From Lysinibacillus sp. ZYM-1 (lineage in GTDB: Bacteria; Bacillota; Bacilli; Bacillales_A; Planococcaceae), in NCBI RefSeq assembly GCF_001308875.1, contig NZ_KQ465110.1, positions 1-64,000 on the forward strand: DNA of 64,000 bases, given 5' to 3'. The notes below the pieces were generated by a model that was given only the letters and a program-made list of their open reading frames with translations, was not told the origin of the DNA and ran no database searches. Each line of letters begins with the position of its first letter. Position 1 is the first letter of the stretch. The position numbers and the translations under genes were made by a program. Shown in pieces: positions 51,132-60,663 of the stretch.

Positions 51132-51884
51132 TTAAGTATTCGCTTCTTGACGCTTACGATACACTTCGTACATTAAAAGCGCTGCAGCTACTGATGCGTT
51201 CAGTGATGTCACATGTCCTACCATCGGTAAATGATACAAGAAATCACATTTCTCCTTTAATAAGCGTCCCATTCCCTTACCTTCACTACCGATAATGATA
51301 GCTAATGGTAATGTTGCATCCATTTTTCGATAGTCTACAGAGCCCTTTGCATCTGTACCAGCAATCCATATACCTCGTTCTTTTAATTCATCTATTGTTT
51401 GGGCAAGATTATTTACACGTACAACAGGAACGTGTTCAATAGCGCCTGTTGAAGACTTTGCCACGACTGCTGTTAAACTCACTGAACGACGCTTTGGAAT
51501 AATAATACCATGTGCCCCTATTGCGTCAGCCGTTCTCATAATGGATCCTAGGTTATGTGGATCTTCTAGCTCATCTAAGATTAAGAAAAAAGGATCTTCT
51601 TGTTTATTTGCTGCAGCAGCAAATAAATCCTCAAGCTCAGCATATTTATATGCTGCAACAGAGGCAACAATTCCTTGGTGATTTGCACTTGATAATTGGT
51701 CGACTTTCTTTTTTGGGACAAATTGAACTATCACTCCACGTTCTCGAGCTAGATCTAGCAGTTCATTAACACCGGATTTTTTTACACCCTCTGCGATCCA
51801 TACTTTATTCATATCGCGGCCTGAACGAAGTGCTTCTAACACTGGGTTTTTACCAGCAATAATTTCACCATTTTGTTCTACCAT
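51132..51884 (-). CDS. rlmB: 23S rRNA (guanosine-2'-O)-methyltransferase RlmB
   Basis: This 250-residue SPOUT/TrmH-family enzyme methylates G2251 in the P loop of 23S rRNA. It has the N-terminal substrate-binding domain (AGKNPVLEALRSGR) and the knotted domain motifs ILDELEDPHNLGSIMRTADA, IIIGSEGKGM and LNASVAAALLMYEV. Its ATG overlaps the mrnC stop by one base. Confidence 0.95.
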   Translation of the reverse strand: MVEQNGEIIAGKNPVLEALRSGRDMNKVWIAEGVKKSGVNELLDLARERGVIVQFVPKKKVDQLSSANHQGIVASVAAYKYAELEDLFAAAANKQEDPFFLILDELEDPHNLGSIMRTADAIGAHGIIIPKRRSVSLTAVVAKSSTGAIEHVPVVRVNNLAQTIDELKERGIWIAGTDAKGSVDYRKMDATLPLAIIIGSEGKGMGRLLKEKCDFLYHLPMVGHVTSLNASVAAALLMYEVYRKRQEANT

Positions 51885-52324
51885 TATTTCGACACTCCTT
51901 TCGATTCCTCGATTATTTGAATAGCATATGCAATGATTTCATAAACGCGTTCAAGTTCATTTAATAAATATAAACTACCAAGTACCGCCTCAAAGCCTGA
52001 GCTATTTCGATAGGTTTGAACATCTGTATTTTTTGGTACAGAGCCGGATTTGGCATTGCGTCCACGACGGAACACTGCCAACTCCTCCTCTGTTAAATAA
52101 TTTTCATCCATCATACGATGAACAATCATAGATTGTGCTTTTGCCGAAACATAACGTGTTGCCTCTCGATGAAGTGTATTCGGTTTAACTCGACCTGAAC
52201 GTAGCAAATGTTCTCGTATTTTTTGTTCCAATACGGCGTCACCCATATAGGCTAACGCCAACGCTTTTAATTGCTTAACATCTTCATTGCGAAGTTTATC
52301 CAACTTAATTACCCTCGTTTCCAT
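51884..52324 (-). CDS. mrnC: Mini-ribonuclease III MrnC
   Basis: This 146-residue RNase III-like catalytic domain lacks the dsRNA-binding domain. The active-site region [20 protein letters not shown] and the downstream [11 protein letters not shown] carry the acidic residues. It matures 23S rRNA ends. [20 protein letters not shown] is a family hallmark. It overlaps cysS by 16 bases and rlmB by one. Confidence 0.94.
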   Translation of the reverse strand: METRVIKLDKLRNEDVKQLKALALAYMGDAVLEQKIREHLLRSGRVKPNTLHREATRYVSAKAQSMIVHRMMDENYLTEEELAVFRRGRNAKSGSVPKNTDVQTYRNSSGFEAVLGSLYLLNELERVYEIIAYAIQIIEESKGVSK

Positions 52325-53709
52325 CTAGTTCCTTGTCGTGTATCTTCTAAAATGATACCTTGGGCTTGCAAATGGTCACGAATCTCATCGGAACGTGCAA
52401 AGTCACGATTCTTACGTGCATCAACGCGCTCTTGTAGTAGTGCTTCAATTTCTTCGTCTAATAATTCTTCTTCTTTTGCAAATTCAATACCTAAGACGTC
52501 ACCTAGTACTTCAAAAGTTTCAATAAAGGTTTCTAATACTTTCTTGCAAGTATTCGTTTCATTTAAATAGATATTGGCGATACGAGCTAACTCAAACAAT
52601 ACAGAAATCGCGTTAGCGGTATTAAAGTCATCATCCATCGCTTCTTCAAATTGTGCTTTTTGTTCAGCAATTTTACTAAGCCATTCTTCTGAGTGATCCC
52701 CTAAACTTACAGTGGTAGTAAGGCGATGCTTTACATTGTTGTAGGCTGTGCGAATGCGCTCTAAGCCAGCTGCAGCAGCTTCTACCAAATCCTTCGCAAA
52801 ATTAATTGGATGACGATAATGTACAGATAGCATAAAGAAACGTAATATTTGTGGGTCAATTTGCTTGCGAATATCATTCACTAGAATGAAATTCCCAAGA
52901 GATTTGGACATCTTTTCATTATCAATATTAATATACCCATTATGCATCCAATAACGTGCAAACGTTTTATCATTGTGTGCTTCTGATTGAGCAATTTCAT
53001 TTTCGTGGTGTGGGAAAGTTAAATCCTGCCCACCAGCGTGAATATCAATAGTATCGCCTAAATGTTCACGAGCCATTACAGAACATTCAATGTGCCAACC
53101 AGGACGACCATCGCCCCAAGGACTTTCCCAGAAAATTTCACCCGGCTTCGCTGCTTTCCATAGAGCAAAATCTAATGCATCATCTTTTTTCTCGCCAGCT
53201 TCAATACGTGCACCAATTTTCAAATCATCCACTGATTGGTGTGATAATTTACCATAACCATTAAATTTGCGTGTGCGGTAATACACATCACCAGCCGACT
53301 CATACGCATAGCCTTTATCAATTAATACCTGAATAAATTGAATGATATCATCCATATGCTCAGTTACACGTGGATGAACATCTGCTTTTTTGCACCCTAA
53401 TGCTGTAACGTCTTCGAAGTACGCAGCAATAAAGCGCTCTGTTAATTCATGTACTTCTTCGCCTAATTCATTTGCTGCCTTAATAATTTTATCGTCTACA
53501 TCCGTAAAATTCGATACAAACTTCACATCATAACCTTTATATTGGAAATAGCGACGGACTGTATCATAAACAATAACAGGACGTGAATTCCCGATATGGA
53601 TATAGTTATAAACTGTCGGGCCGCAGACATACATTTTCACTTTGCCTTCTTCTAGCGGTACGAAGGTTTCTTTCTGTCGTGATAATGAGTTGAAAATTTG
53701 AATACTCAT
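52309..53709 (-). CDS. cysS: Cysteinyl-tRNA synthetase
   Basis: This 466-residue class I synthetase has the HIGH-type motif YIHIGNSRP, zinc ligands including Cys29 (VCGPTVYN), and KMSKSLGN. The C-terminal SDEIRDHL helix region is complete. It charges tRNA-Cys. Its ATG overlaps the cysE stop by four bases (ATGA), and both are controlled by the upstream cysteine T-box. Confidence 0.97.
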   Translation of the reverse strand: MSIQIFNSLSRQKETFVPLEEGKVKMYVCGPTVYNYIHIGNSRPVIVYDTVRRYFQYKGYDVKFVSNFTDVDDKIIKAANELGEEVHELTERFIAAYFEDVTALGCKKADVHPRVTEHMDDIIQFIQVLIDKGYAYESAGDVYYRTRKFNGYGKLSHQSVDDLKIGARIEAGEKKDDALDFALWKAAKPGEIFWESPWGDGRPGWHIECSVMAREHLGDTIDIHAGGQDLTFPHHENEIAQSEAHNDKTFARYWMHNGYINIDNEKMSKSLGNFILVNDIRKQIDPQILRFFMLSVHYRHPINFAKDLVEAAAAGLERIRTAYNNVKHRLTTTVSLGDHSEEWLSKIAEQKAQFEEAMDDDFNTANAISVLFELARIANIYLNETNTCKKVLETFIETFEVLGDVLGIEFAKEEELLDEEIEALLQERVDARKNRDFARSDEIRDHLQAQGIILEDTRQGTRWKRG

Positions 53710-54356
53710 TGTGTCTCTCTCTCCTTTTGTAAGCGTTCGATTTCCTGCTTTAATACGACGATCTGCTTTTCGAAAGCTTGACAGCGTTCTTCTACAGGAT
53801 CCGGTATATTTTGGTGATCAAGTTTTTTCTCTAGACGAACTCCATCCTTAATTACTATTTTACCAGGAATACCAACCACTGTTGCATTTGGCGGTACCTC
53901 TTTTAAAACAACTGACCCCGCACCAATTTTACTATTTTCGCCAATTGTGATAGAACCTAATACTTTAGCGCCTGTTGCAACAAGGACATTGTCCTCTAAT
54001 GTAGGATGACGTTTTCCTTTTTCTTTCCCAGTACCACCTAAAGTTACACCTTGATACAAAGTAACATTATCACCGATTTCACATGTTTCACCGATGACAA
54101 CACCCATACCATGGTCTATAAAGAATCGGCGGCCAATTTTGGCACCTGGATGAATTTCGATACCAGTAAAGAAGCGACTAATTTGTGATATAGCACGAGC
54201 AATAAAATAAAAACGCTTTTTAAAGAACCAATGAGCCACTCGATGCGCCCATGTGGCATGCAGACCGGAGTATGTCAACACCACTTCAAATACACTACGC
54301 GCTGCAGGGTCATTCTCAAAAATTGTTTCCACATCTTCTTTCATTCTTTTAAACAC
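53706..54356 (-). CDS. cysE: Serine O-acetyltransferase CysE
   Basis: This 216-residue enzyme makes O-acetylserine for cysteine synthesis. It has an N-terminal helical domain and a left-handed beta-helix of hexapeptide repeats with catalytic HP and [14 protein letters not shown]. The GTG at 54354-54356 ([10 protein letters not shown]) is chosen because AAAGGGGGG lies six bases upstream and homologues begin there. It is the first gene of the T-box-controlled cysE-cysS-mrnC-rlmB-rae1 run. Confidence 0.96.
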   Translation of the reverse strand: MFKRMKEDVETIFENDPAARSVFEVVLTYSGLHATWAHRVAHWFFKKRFYFIARAISQISRFFTGIEIHPGAKIGRRFFIDHGMGVVIGETCEIGDNVTLYQGVTLGGTGKEKGKRHPTLEDNVLVATGAKVLGSITIGENSKIGAGSVVLKEVPPNATVVGIPGKIVIKDGVRLEKKLDHQNIPDPVEERCQAFEKQIVVLKQEIERLQKERETQ

Positions 54357-54509
54357 AAAACCCCCCCTTTTTATGTTGGTCTTGCTCAATTTCCTCGAAA
54401 TACTTCACGCAGAACTATCACTGTAGTCAATTTTCTTTAGAACTCTCCGCCTAGGATGAAGTGGTATTTGCGTTTGATATGCCTCACGCTCCATCAATGA
54501 ATGTAGATA

Positions 54510-54760
54510 AAATAAAAAGCGCCCCTATCATCCCCAAAAGGAATGACAGAGACGCTGAATTTGCGTGGTTCCACTCTGATTGAAGGCAAAAAGCCTCCCA
54601 CTCTGAACGTTCTTTAACGGGAACGAATCGATAAAGCCTACTATAGTTCAGCTTTATGCTCAAAGGTGCATTTCAGTTTTGCCTAGGCTCAGACCACTTT
54701 CAGCCGGTGATGGTCCTCTCTTTAGAGCATGCGCCACTTACTTCTCCTTATCAACGCTTT
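54510..54760 (-). promoter_or_regulatory. T-box riboswitch, cysteine specifier
   Basis: On the minus strand, stem I carries a specifier loop with GAAATGCACC, in which TGC (54668-54670) is a cysteine codon. The conserved T-box AGAGTGGAACCACG is at 54564-54577; its TGGA can pair with an acceptor UCCA, fitting U73 of tRNA-Cys. A terminator follows in which GCG...CATTCC pairs with GGGGATGATAGGGGCGC, then TTTTTATTTT (54510-54557). Uncharged tRNA-Cys should switch on cysE-cysS. Confidence 0.92.
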
Positions 54761-54774
54761 TTCAATGTAAATAC

Positions 54775-54802
54775 ATTTTACAACGAACGAATCAATTGTC
54801 AA
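54775..54802 (-). promoter_or_regulatory. cysE-cysS T-box promoter
   Basis: On the minus strand, TTGACA (54797-54802) and TAAAAT (54775-54780) are 16 bases apart, between the gltX stop and the T-box. Confidence 0.8.
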
Positions 54803-54813
54803 TGAATTTCTAT

Positions 54814-56274
54814 TTATTGCGCAAATTTTTCTACACGATCAATCGCTGTCTCTTTACCAATTAAGCAGATGGCATTTGGGAGCTCAGGTCCGTGTGTTTC
54901 ACCCGTTGTGACAACACGGATTGGCATAAATAAATTTTTACCTTTATGACCTGTAGCTTTTTGCACAGCTTTAATAGCTGCTTTTACGGCATCTGGTGTA
55001 AATTCTTCTAACTCTTCAAGCTGTGCCTTAAATGCTGCCATTACCTCAGGTACTTGCTCTCCTGCTAAAACAGCTTTTGCTTCTTCATCATATTCAATAT
55101 GATCCTTAAAGAATAGGCTAGATAATTCGACTATTTCTGCGCCAAAGCTCATTTGGTCATGGTAAAGCCCAATTAAATCTGTTGCCCATGCATGTTGCTC
55201 TGTTGTAAGTTCCTCTGGTAATAGGCCAGCTTTTTGCAAGTGAGGTAAAGTTAATGCTACCACTTCTTCTAAAGATAGTTTTTTAATATATTGATTATTC
55301 ATCCATGTCAATTTTTGTTTATCAAACATAGATGGTGATTTAGAAAGACGTTTTTCATCAAAGATTTTAATAAATTCTTCTTTAGAGAAAATCTCTTCTT
55401 CCCCTTCTGGAGACCAACCAAGTAAAGCAAAGAAGTTGAACATCGCATCAGGAAGATACCCTAAATCCTTATATTGAGTGACAAACTGAATAATGGACTC
55501 ATCACGTTTTGATAGTTTTTTGCGGTTTTCATTAATAATTAATGTCATATGTCCAAAGCGTGGGTACTCCCAACCAAATGCATCAAAAATCATCATTTGT
55601 TTAGGTGTATTAGATAAATGTTCTTCACCACGGAAAACATGAGAAATTTCCATAAAGTGATCGTCTAAAACTACAGCATAGTTATATGTTGGAATACCGT
55701 TAGCTTTTACAAGTACCCAGTCACCAATGTCTTTAGATTCAAATGTAACTTGTCCACGAACTAAATCTTCAAAATCATATGTTACATTTTCAGGTACACG
55801 CATACGGATTGTGTATGGCTCACCAGCAGCTTCTTTAGCTGCAACTTCCTCTGCAGAAAGATGGCGGCATGTACCATCATAAGTAGGAGCTGCTACACCT
55901 CTTGCTTTTTGTTCTTCACGAGATGCTTCCAGTTTTTCTGATGAACAGAAGCATTTGTAGGCTACACCTTGCTCTAATAGTTTTTCAGCGTGCTCTTTAT
56001 AAATATCAAGACGCTCCATTTGACGATAAGGCGCATAAGGTCCACCAATATCAATGGACTCATCATATTCAATACCTAACCATTTTAGGTTATCTAGCTG
56101 AGATGCTTCTCCACCCTCTACATTACGTTCAATATCCGTATCTTCAATACGTACAATGAATTTACCGTTATGATGTTTTGCATATAAATAATTGAATAAT
56201 GCTGTACGCGCTCCACCGATATGTAAAAAACCTGTTGGAGATGGCGCGTAACGAACGCGAACTTCTTTCGTCAT
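54814..56274 (-). CDS. gltX: Glutamyl-tRNA synthetase
   Basis: This 486-residue class I synthetase has the HIGH-type motif [20 protein letters not shown], the KMSKS-type KKLSKRD, and Cys residues in YKCFCSSE and TCRHLS. In Bacillales this enzyme is usually non-discriminating, also loading tRNA-Gln for later amidation (established for the group, not shown here). AGGAGGCTTTTAAT precedes the ATG. It lies between ispF and the cysE T-box. Confidence 0.97.
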   Translation of the reverse strand: MTKEVRVRYAPSPTGFLHIGGARTALFNYLYAKHHNGKFIVRIEDTDIERNVEGGEASQLDNLKWLGIEYDESIDIGGPYAPYRQMERLDIYKEHAEKLLEQGVAYKCFCSSEKLEASREEQKARGVAAPTYDGTCRHLSAEEVAAKEAAGEPYTIRMRVPENVTYDFEDLVRGQVTFESKDIGDWVLVKANGIPTYNYAVVLDDHFMEISHVFRGEEHLSNTPKQMMIFDAFGWEYPRFGHMTLIINENRKKLSKRDESIIQFVTQYKDLGYLPDAMFNFFALLGWSPEGEEEIFSKEEFIKIFDEKRLSKSPSMFDKQKLTWMNNQYIKKLSLEEVVALTLPHLQKAGLLPEELTTEQHAWATDLIGLYHDQMSFGAEIVELSSLFFKDHIEYDEEAKAVLAGEQVPEVMAAFKAQLEELEEFTPDAVKAAIKAVQKATGHKGKNLFMPIRVVTTGETHGPELPNAICLIGKETAIDRVEKFAQ

Positions 56275-56364
56275 ATTAAAAGCCTCCTAAATTTTCGATC
56301 AAAAAATTGACTTTGTTCATTTTACCACTCTGTAACTGGAAATAAAAGCGGAGTTAACTCACAT

Positions 56365-56841
56365 TTATTTCTTAATTAAAAGAATCGTTGCCATCGCTGC
56401 TATACCTTCCTCACGACCAGTAAAACCTAGACGTTCAGTTGTTGTCGCTTTGACATTTACTTGTGATGGTTCTGCATGCAACAATTCAGCGATACGATTT
56501 TGCATTTGTTCAATATATGGAGCCATTTTTGGTCGTTGTGCCATAATTGTACAATCGACATTACCTAAAATATACCCTTTATCCTCAACAATCTTCCAAA
56601 TATATTCTAATAATTTTGCGGAATCTGCATCCTTAAATGCTGGATCTGTATCTGGAAAATGGCGACCAATATCGCCTTCGCCAATTGCTCCTAACGCTGC
56701 ATCCGTAACAGTGTGTAATAAAACATCTGCATCTGAATGTCCGACTAGCCCTTTTTCATGCGGAATGGTAATGCCACCGATAATTAATGGACGACCTTCT
56801 TCAAATGCATGTACATCAAAACCTTGTCCAATTCGAAACAT
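56365..56841 (-). CDS. ispF: 2-C-methyl-D-erythritol 2,4-cyclodiphosphate synthase
   Basis: This 158-residue enzyme of the MEP isoprenoid pathway has metal-binding DVHAF (Asp8, His10) and [15 protein letters not shown] (His42). [13 protein letters not shown] is the conserved C-terminal motif. The ATG at 56839-56841 matches the family start ([11 protein letters not shown]), but no clear Shine-Dalgarno precedes it. A short out-of-frame reading frame starting upstream overlaps it and could couple translation. A 279-base gap with a terminator separates it from ispD. Confidence 0.94.
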   Translation of the reverse strand: MFRIGQGFDVHAFEEGRPLIIGGITIPHEKGLVGHSDADVLLHTVTDAALGAIGEGDIGRHFPDTDPAFKDADSAKLLEYIWKIVEDKGYILGNVDCTIMAQRPKMAPYIEQMQNRIAELLHAEPSQVNVKATTTERLGFTGREEGIAAMATILLIKK

Positions 56842-57098
56842 ATGATAGAGAGACCACTTTTGCAATACATATGAACTTAATTAGCTCCTTGTCTGCCTAA
56901 AACGCAGTCTCATTCACCTTCTTTCACTTTTATATATTTATTCACTATTATACCCTCACATTTTAACATATTTCCTAGGAAATTGAGCTGATAGCAAATA
57001 GTGAGCATTTTCTTGTGCCTACAGACCCATTACACCTCTGCATGATTGCGTCTAGTTTTTTCTCTAATATTTACGAAAATATTTTACTACATCAAGAT

Positions 57099-57134
57099 AA
57101 AATCTCATTAGCAACCATCGCTAATGAGATTTTT
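57099..57134 (-). terminator. Terminator after ispD
   Basis: AATCTCATTAGC and GCTAATGAGATT form a perfect 12-bp stem around a seven-base loop, flanked by A/T runs on both sides. It separates ispD from ispF, which are adjacent but not tightly coupled here. Confidence 0.88.
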
Positions 57135-57144
57135 AGACTAACTA

Positions 57145-57840
57145 CTATTCGTTTAATTGCAATGCTCGTTTTCGTAAAATAGCTTCTCCAAATATTAAAT
57201 CCTCTTGCGTCGTTATTTTAACATTTTCATAGCTGCTTTCTACAATATGCACTGTATGTCCAAGGCGTTCAACTAGCATTGCTTCATCGGTGCCAAGAAA
57301 ACCAACTTTATCCGCAACATTCTCTGCCTCAACAATTAAATCAAATTGGAAGGCTTGTGGCGTTTGAATCATCCATAAGCTATCACGATCTACTGTTTCT
57401 TCAATGACACCATTACGAACTTTTTTCATTGTATCTTTCGCTCGAACACCTGCAATAGCTGCACCAAAGTCTTGTGCACTTTGGACAAGGTTAGCAATAA
57501 TGTCATGTGTAATAAAAGGCCGTGCCGCATCATGAACAAGCACAATGTCTACATGTTGCATTTCCTTCATACACGAATGTACAGAATGCTGTCGTTCAGC
57601 ACCACCATCAGGCAAACCTTTGACTTTAGTAATACCATATTCATCAAGCAGTGCTTGAATATAAACACGCTCCTCTGGTTTTACCGCTAGCCAAATACCT
57701 GTGCAAAAAGGATCTTGCTGAAACACTTCTAACGTGTGTATCAGTATAGGCTTCTCTAAAAGTTTTAAAAATAATTTATTTTGTCCTGCCCCCATACGCT
57801 TACCGCTTCCTGCGGCAGGTAAAACTACTTCATATTGCAT
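57145..57840 (-). CDS. ispD: 2-C-methyl-D-erythritol 4-phosphate cytidylyltransferase
   Basis: This 231-residue MEP-pathway enzyme has the CTP-binding PAAGSGKRMGAGQNKLFLKL and VLVHDAARPFI, plus TVDRDSLWMIQTPQAF. The ATG (57838-57840) lies 11 bases past the yacL stop. It is followed by a terminator before ispF. Confidence 0.95.
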   Translation of the reverse strand: MQYEVVLPAAGSGKRMGAGQNKLFLKLLEKPILIHTLEVFQQDPFCTGIWLAVKPEERVYIQALLDEYGITKVKGLPDGGAERQHSVHSCMKEMQHVDIVLVHDAARPFITHDIIANLVQSAQDFGAAIAGVRAKDTMKKVRNGVIEETVDRDSLWMIQTPQAFQFDLIVEAENVADKVGFLGTDEAMLVERLGHTVHIVESSYENVKITTQEDLIFGEAILRKRALQLNE

Positions 57841-57851
57841 TTTTTCACATC

Positions 57852-58937
57852 CTAATCGTCCTTCGGCTTCGCAAATATCATTCGTCCGGCTGATGTCTGC
57901 AGTACACTCGTTACTGTTACTGTGATTGCCTGTCCTATATAGCTGCGACCGCCCTCTACAACAATCATCGTACCATCGTCTAAATAGGCTACACCTTGAT
58001 TATGCTCTTTGCCATCCTTAATGACTACAACCTGCATATCTTCGCCTGGAATCACGACAGGCTTTACAGCATTCGCTAAGTCATTAATATTTAATACTTT
58101 TACATGATGTAGCTCACAGACTTTATTAAGGTTAAAATCATTTGTGACAATCTGAGTGTCGCTACCCATTTTCTTTGCCAGTCGTACAAGTTTTAAATCT
58201 ACCTCTTGCACATCCTCAAAATCCTCATCTGTAATCTCAACATTCGTCTTACGTTCATCTTGTAATTTTCTTAAAATGTCTAAACCTCGACGACCTCTAG
58301 TGCGCTTTAAAGTATCTGAGGAATCAGCAATATGCTGAAGCTCTGTGAGGACAAACTGAGGCACAATTAGGATCCCTTCAATGAATCCTGTTTCAGAAAT
58401 ATCTGCAATACGACCATCAATAATGACACTTGTATCTAACAGTTTGTAACTTCCTCGCACTTCAGTAACCTCTGCACCCTCAGTAGCTTTTTTCTTCGTA
58501 TGGTTGCTTCGTAAGGTAAAAAGCTGTATTAATTCATCCCTTTTTCTATAACCTAGACGGAAACCTAGATACCCTAATACAAATGACAAGATAATTGGGA
58601 GTACCTCTGTAATAACAGGGAATTTCACACTATCGATAGCGAAACCTAAGAAATAGGCTACAATTAGCCCAATTATTAAGCCTAGCGTACCAAATAATAA
58701 ATCTCCGACTGGAACCTTAAACAGGACCTCTTCCATCCAGCTAATGAGCTTCACAAAATAATCAGAAAATGCAAATGATAATGTAAACAGTAAAAGCGCG
58801 CCTAATGCTACTGATACGTAAGGGTTATCAAGCCAAGGATTAGATGATAAATGAAGCAATTCGTATAATGGCGGTAAGAAAACAAGGCCCAATGCTCCTC
58901 CAATCAGTAAAAAAGCAATTTGAACAAATTTTTTCAC
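57852..58937 (-). CDS. yacL: PIN/TRAM-domain membrane protein YacL
   Basis: This 361-residue protein has four N-terminal membrane helices (about 5-130), a PIN nuclease-like domain with LLDTSVIIDGRIADI and IVTNDFNLNKV acidic residues, and a C-terminal TRAM domain (GQAITVTVTSVLQTSAGRMI). The RNA or other substrate is not established. The start is GTG with AGGAGGTGACAG upstream. It lies between radA and ispD, as in B. subtilis. Confidence 0.9.
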   Translation of the reverse strand: MKKFVQIAFLLIGGALGLVFLPPLYELLHLSSNPWLDNPYVSVALGALLLFTLSFAFSDYFVKLISWMEEVLFKVPVGDLLFGTLGLIIGLIVAYFLGFAIDSVKFPVITEVLPIILSFVLGYLGFRLGYRKRDELIQLFTLRSNHTKKKATEGAEVTEVRGSYKLLDTSVIIDGRIADISETGFIEGILIVPQFVLTELQHIADSSDTLKRTRGRRGLDILRKLQDERKTNVEITDEDFEDVQEVDLKLVRLAKKMGSDTQIVTNDFNLNKVCELHHVKVLNINDLANAVKPVVIPGEDMQVVVIKDGKEHNQGVAYLDDGTMIVVEGGRSYIGQAITVTVTSVLQTSAGRMIFAKPKDD

Positions 58938-59158
58938 AAGCTGTCACCTCCTATTGTTAGTTAAGATTATACATATTTTACTGTAGAAAATCTTTTATCA
59001 GCCCATCAAATTATCATTATTTTTGATGTCATGACAAGGGTAAAATATCTTGATTGATTTCCTTCAATTTCTCTTTCAAATCATATTTCCATTCTACATT
59101 AATTAGGACGCCTATCCCTTTACTTGAGTTTCCACTTTTAACGTCGAAAATGAAGGAA

Positions 59159-59187
59159 ATGCATGTCAGATTATATCTAACATGCAT
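59159..59187 (-). terminator. Hairpin after radA
   Basis: ATGCATGT and ACATGCAT form an 8-bp stem around a 13-base loop, nine bases past the radA stop. Only a weak T-run (TTTCC) follows, so termination is uncertain. Confidence 0.5.
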
Positions 59188-59195
59188 GGTTTTCC

Positions 59196-60572
59196 CTATA
59201 ACTCTCTAAAACAGGAATTTAATGCATCTTTTATAGTTTCTACACCGATAATTTCAATTCCTTGAGGAAAATCCCAACCACCAATATTCGATGTCGGAAT
59301 AAAGACTCTTTTAAATCCAAGCTTTGCTGCTTCAATGACACGCTGTTCAATACGAGATACTCGACGTACCTCTCCTGTCAGACCCACTTCACCAATAAAG
59401 CAATCTGTTGCCCGCACAGCCTGATCCTTAAAGCTAGACACAATGCTTGTCAGAACAGCTAAATCTATGGCAGGTTCGTCTAATTTCACACCACCAGCAA
59501 CTTTAATATATGCGTCCTGAGCTTGTAGCATGAGACCCATACGCTTTTCAAGTACTGCCATCAGCAGTTGCACTCGATTTTGATCAACCCCCGTTGCCAT
59601 GCGTTTAGGGTAATTAAAGCTTGTAGGCGTTACTAGGGACTGAATTTCAACAAGGATTGGTCTTGTTCCTTCCATTGAAGCAACAATCGTCGAACCTGCC
59701 GCTCCTTGTGAACGCTCCTGCAAAAATAGCTCAGATGGGTTCAGAACTTCTTTTAACCCACCCTGTAGCATTTCAAATATGGCAATTTCATTTGTAGACC
59801 CGAAGCGGTTTTTTTGACTTCGTAAAATACGATGATTATGATGTCTTTCCCCTTCAAAATACAGCACTGTATCCACCATATGCTCTAAAATACGAGGCCC
59901 TGCAATTTGCCCCTCTTTCGTAACATGTCCAACCAAAAAGATAGCAATTCCTTTTGTCTTAGCAATTCGCATAAGCTCAGCTGTACACTCACGGACTTGT
60001 GAGACACTACCTGGGGCACTTGTAACCTCTGGATGAAAGACTGTTTGTATGGAATCAACGATAACAAATTTCGGCTGTACTTCCTCAATCGTTTGGTTTA
60101 AAAATTCTAGATTCGTTTCGGAATAGATGTATAGCTCTTGAGATATTACCCCTAAACGCTCGGCACGTAGTTTCGTTTGACGAATGGATTCCTCACCAGA
60201 AATATAGAGCACACGATGGCCTTTATTCGAGAGCAAGGCTGAAACTTGTAATAATAGTGTTGATTTCCCAATCCCAGGATCACCACCTATTAATACTAGA
60301 GAGCCAGGTACGATACCACCGCCTAATACGCGGTTCAGCTCGCCCATTTCTGTCGCTACACGAGACTCTTCACTAGCTTCCACCTGAATAATAGGGATTG
60401 CCTTTTGGGTAACTGTAGCAGAATGTTGGAATGCCCCACGTGGTCCTTTCGCAACAATCTCTACTTCCTCCACCATCTTATTCCATTCCCCACAGCCTGG
60501 ACATCTTCCCATCCATTTTGCAGATTCATAGCCACAGCCTGAACAGACAAATTTCGTTTTTTTCTTTGCCAA
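59196..60572 (-). CDS. radA: DNA repair protein RadA
   Basis: This 458-residue RecA-like helicase has an N-terminal four-Cys zinc finger (Cys10, Cys13, Cys24, Cys27), Walker [11 protein letters not shown], the RadA-specific KNRFG motif and a C-terminal Lon-protease-like domain. It acts in recombination and branch migration. The start is TTG (60570-60572) with GAGGTGAAAG upstream; homologues begin MAKxK. It lies after clpC, beyond a terminator. Confidence 0.94.
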   Translation of the reverse strand: MAKKKTKFVCSGCGYESAKWMGRCPGCGEWNKMVEEVEIVAKGPRGAFQHSATVTQKAIPIIQVEASEESRVATEMGELNRVLGGGIVPGSLVLIGGDPGIGKSTLLLQVSALLSNKGHRVLYISGEESIRQTKLRAERLGVISQELYIYSETNLEFLNQTIEEVQPKFVIVDSIQTVFHPEVTSAPGSVSQVRECTAELMRIAKTKGIAIFLVGHVTKEGQIAGPRILEHMVDTVLYFEGERHHNHRILRSQKNRFGSTNEIAIFEMLQGGLKEVLNPSELFLQERSQGAAGSTIVASMEGTRPILVEIQSLVTPTSFNYPKRMATGVDQNRVQLLMAVLEKRMGLMLQAQDAYIKVAGGVKLDEPAIDLAVLTSIVSSFKDQAVRATDCFIGEVGLTGEVRRVSRIEQRVIEAAKLGFKRVFIPTSNIGGWDFPQGIEIIGVETIKDALNSCFREL

Positions 60573-60612
60573 TTTTCTTTCACCTCGAATATTTGTTCTT
60601 ATATTAATTGTA

Positions 60613-60654
60613 CAAAAAAAAAGACAGCTTGGCACTTAAAGCCTCACTGTCTTT
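60613..60654 (-). terminator. Terminator after clpC
   Basis: On the minus strand AAAGACAG pairs with CTGTCTTT, enclosing an inner GGC/GCC pairing, followed by nine T. It ends the mcsB-clpC transcript before radA. Confidence 0.93.
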
Positions 60655-60663
60655 TAGATGGAA

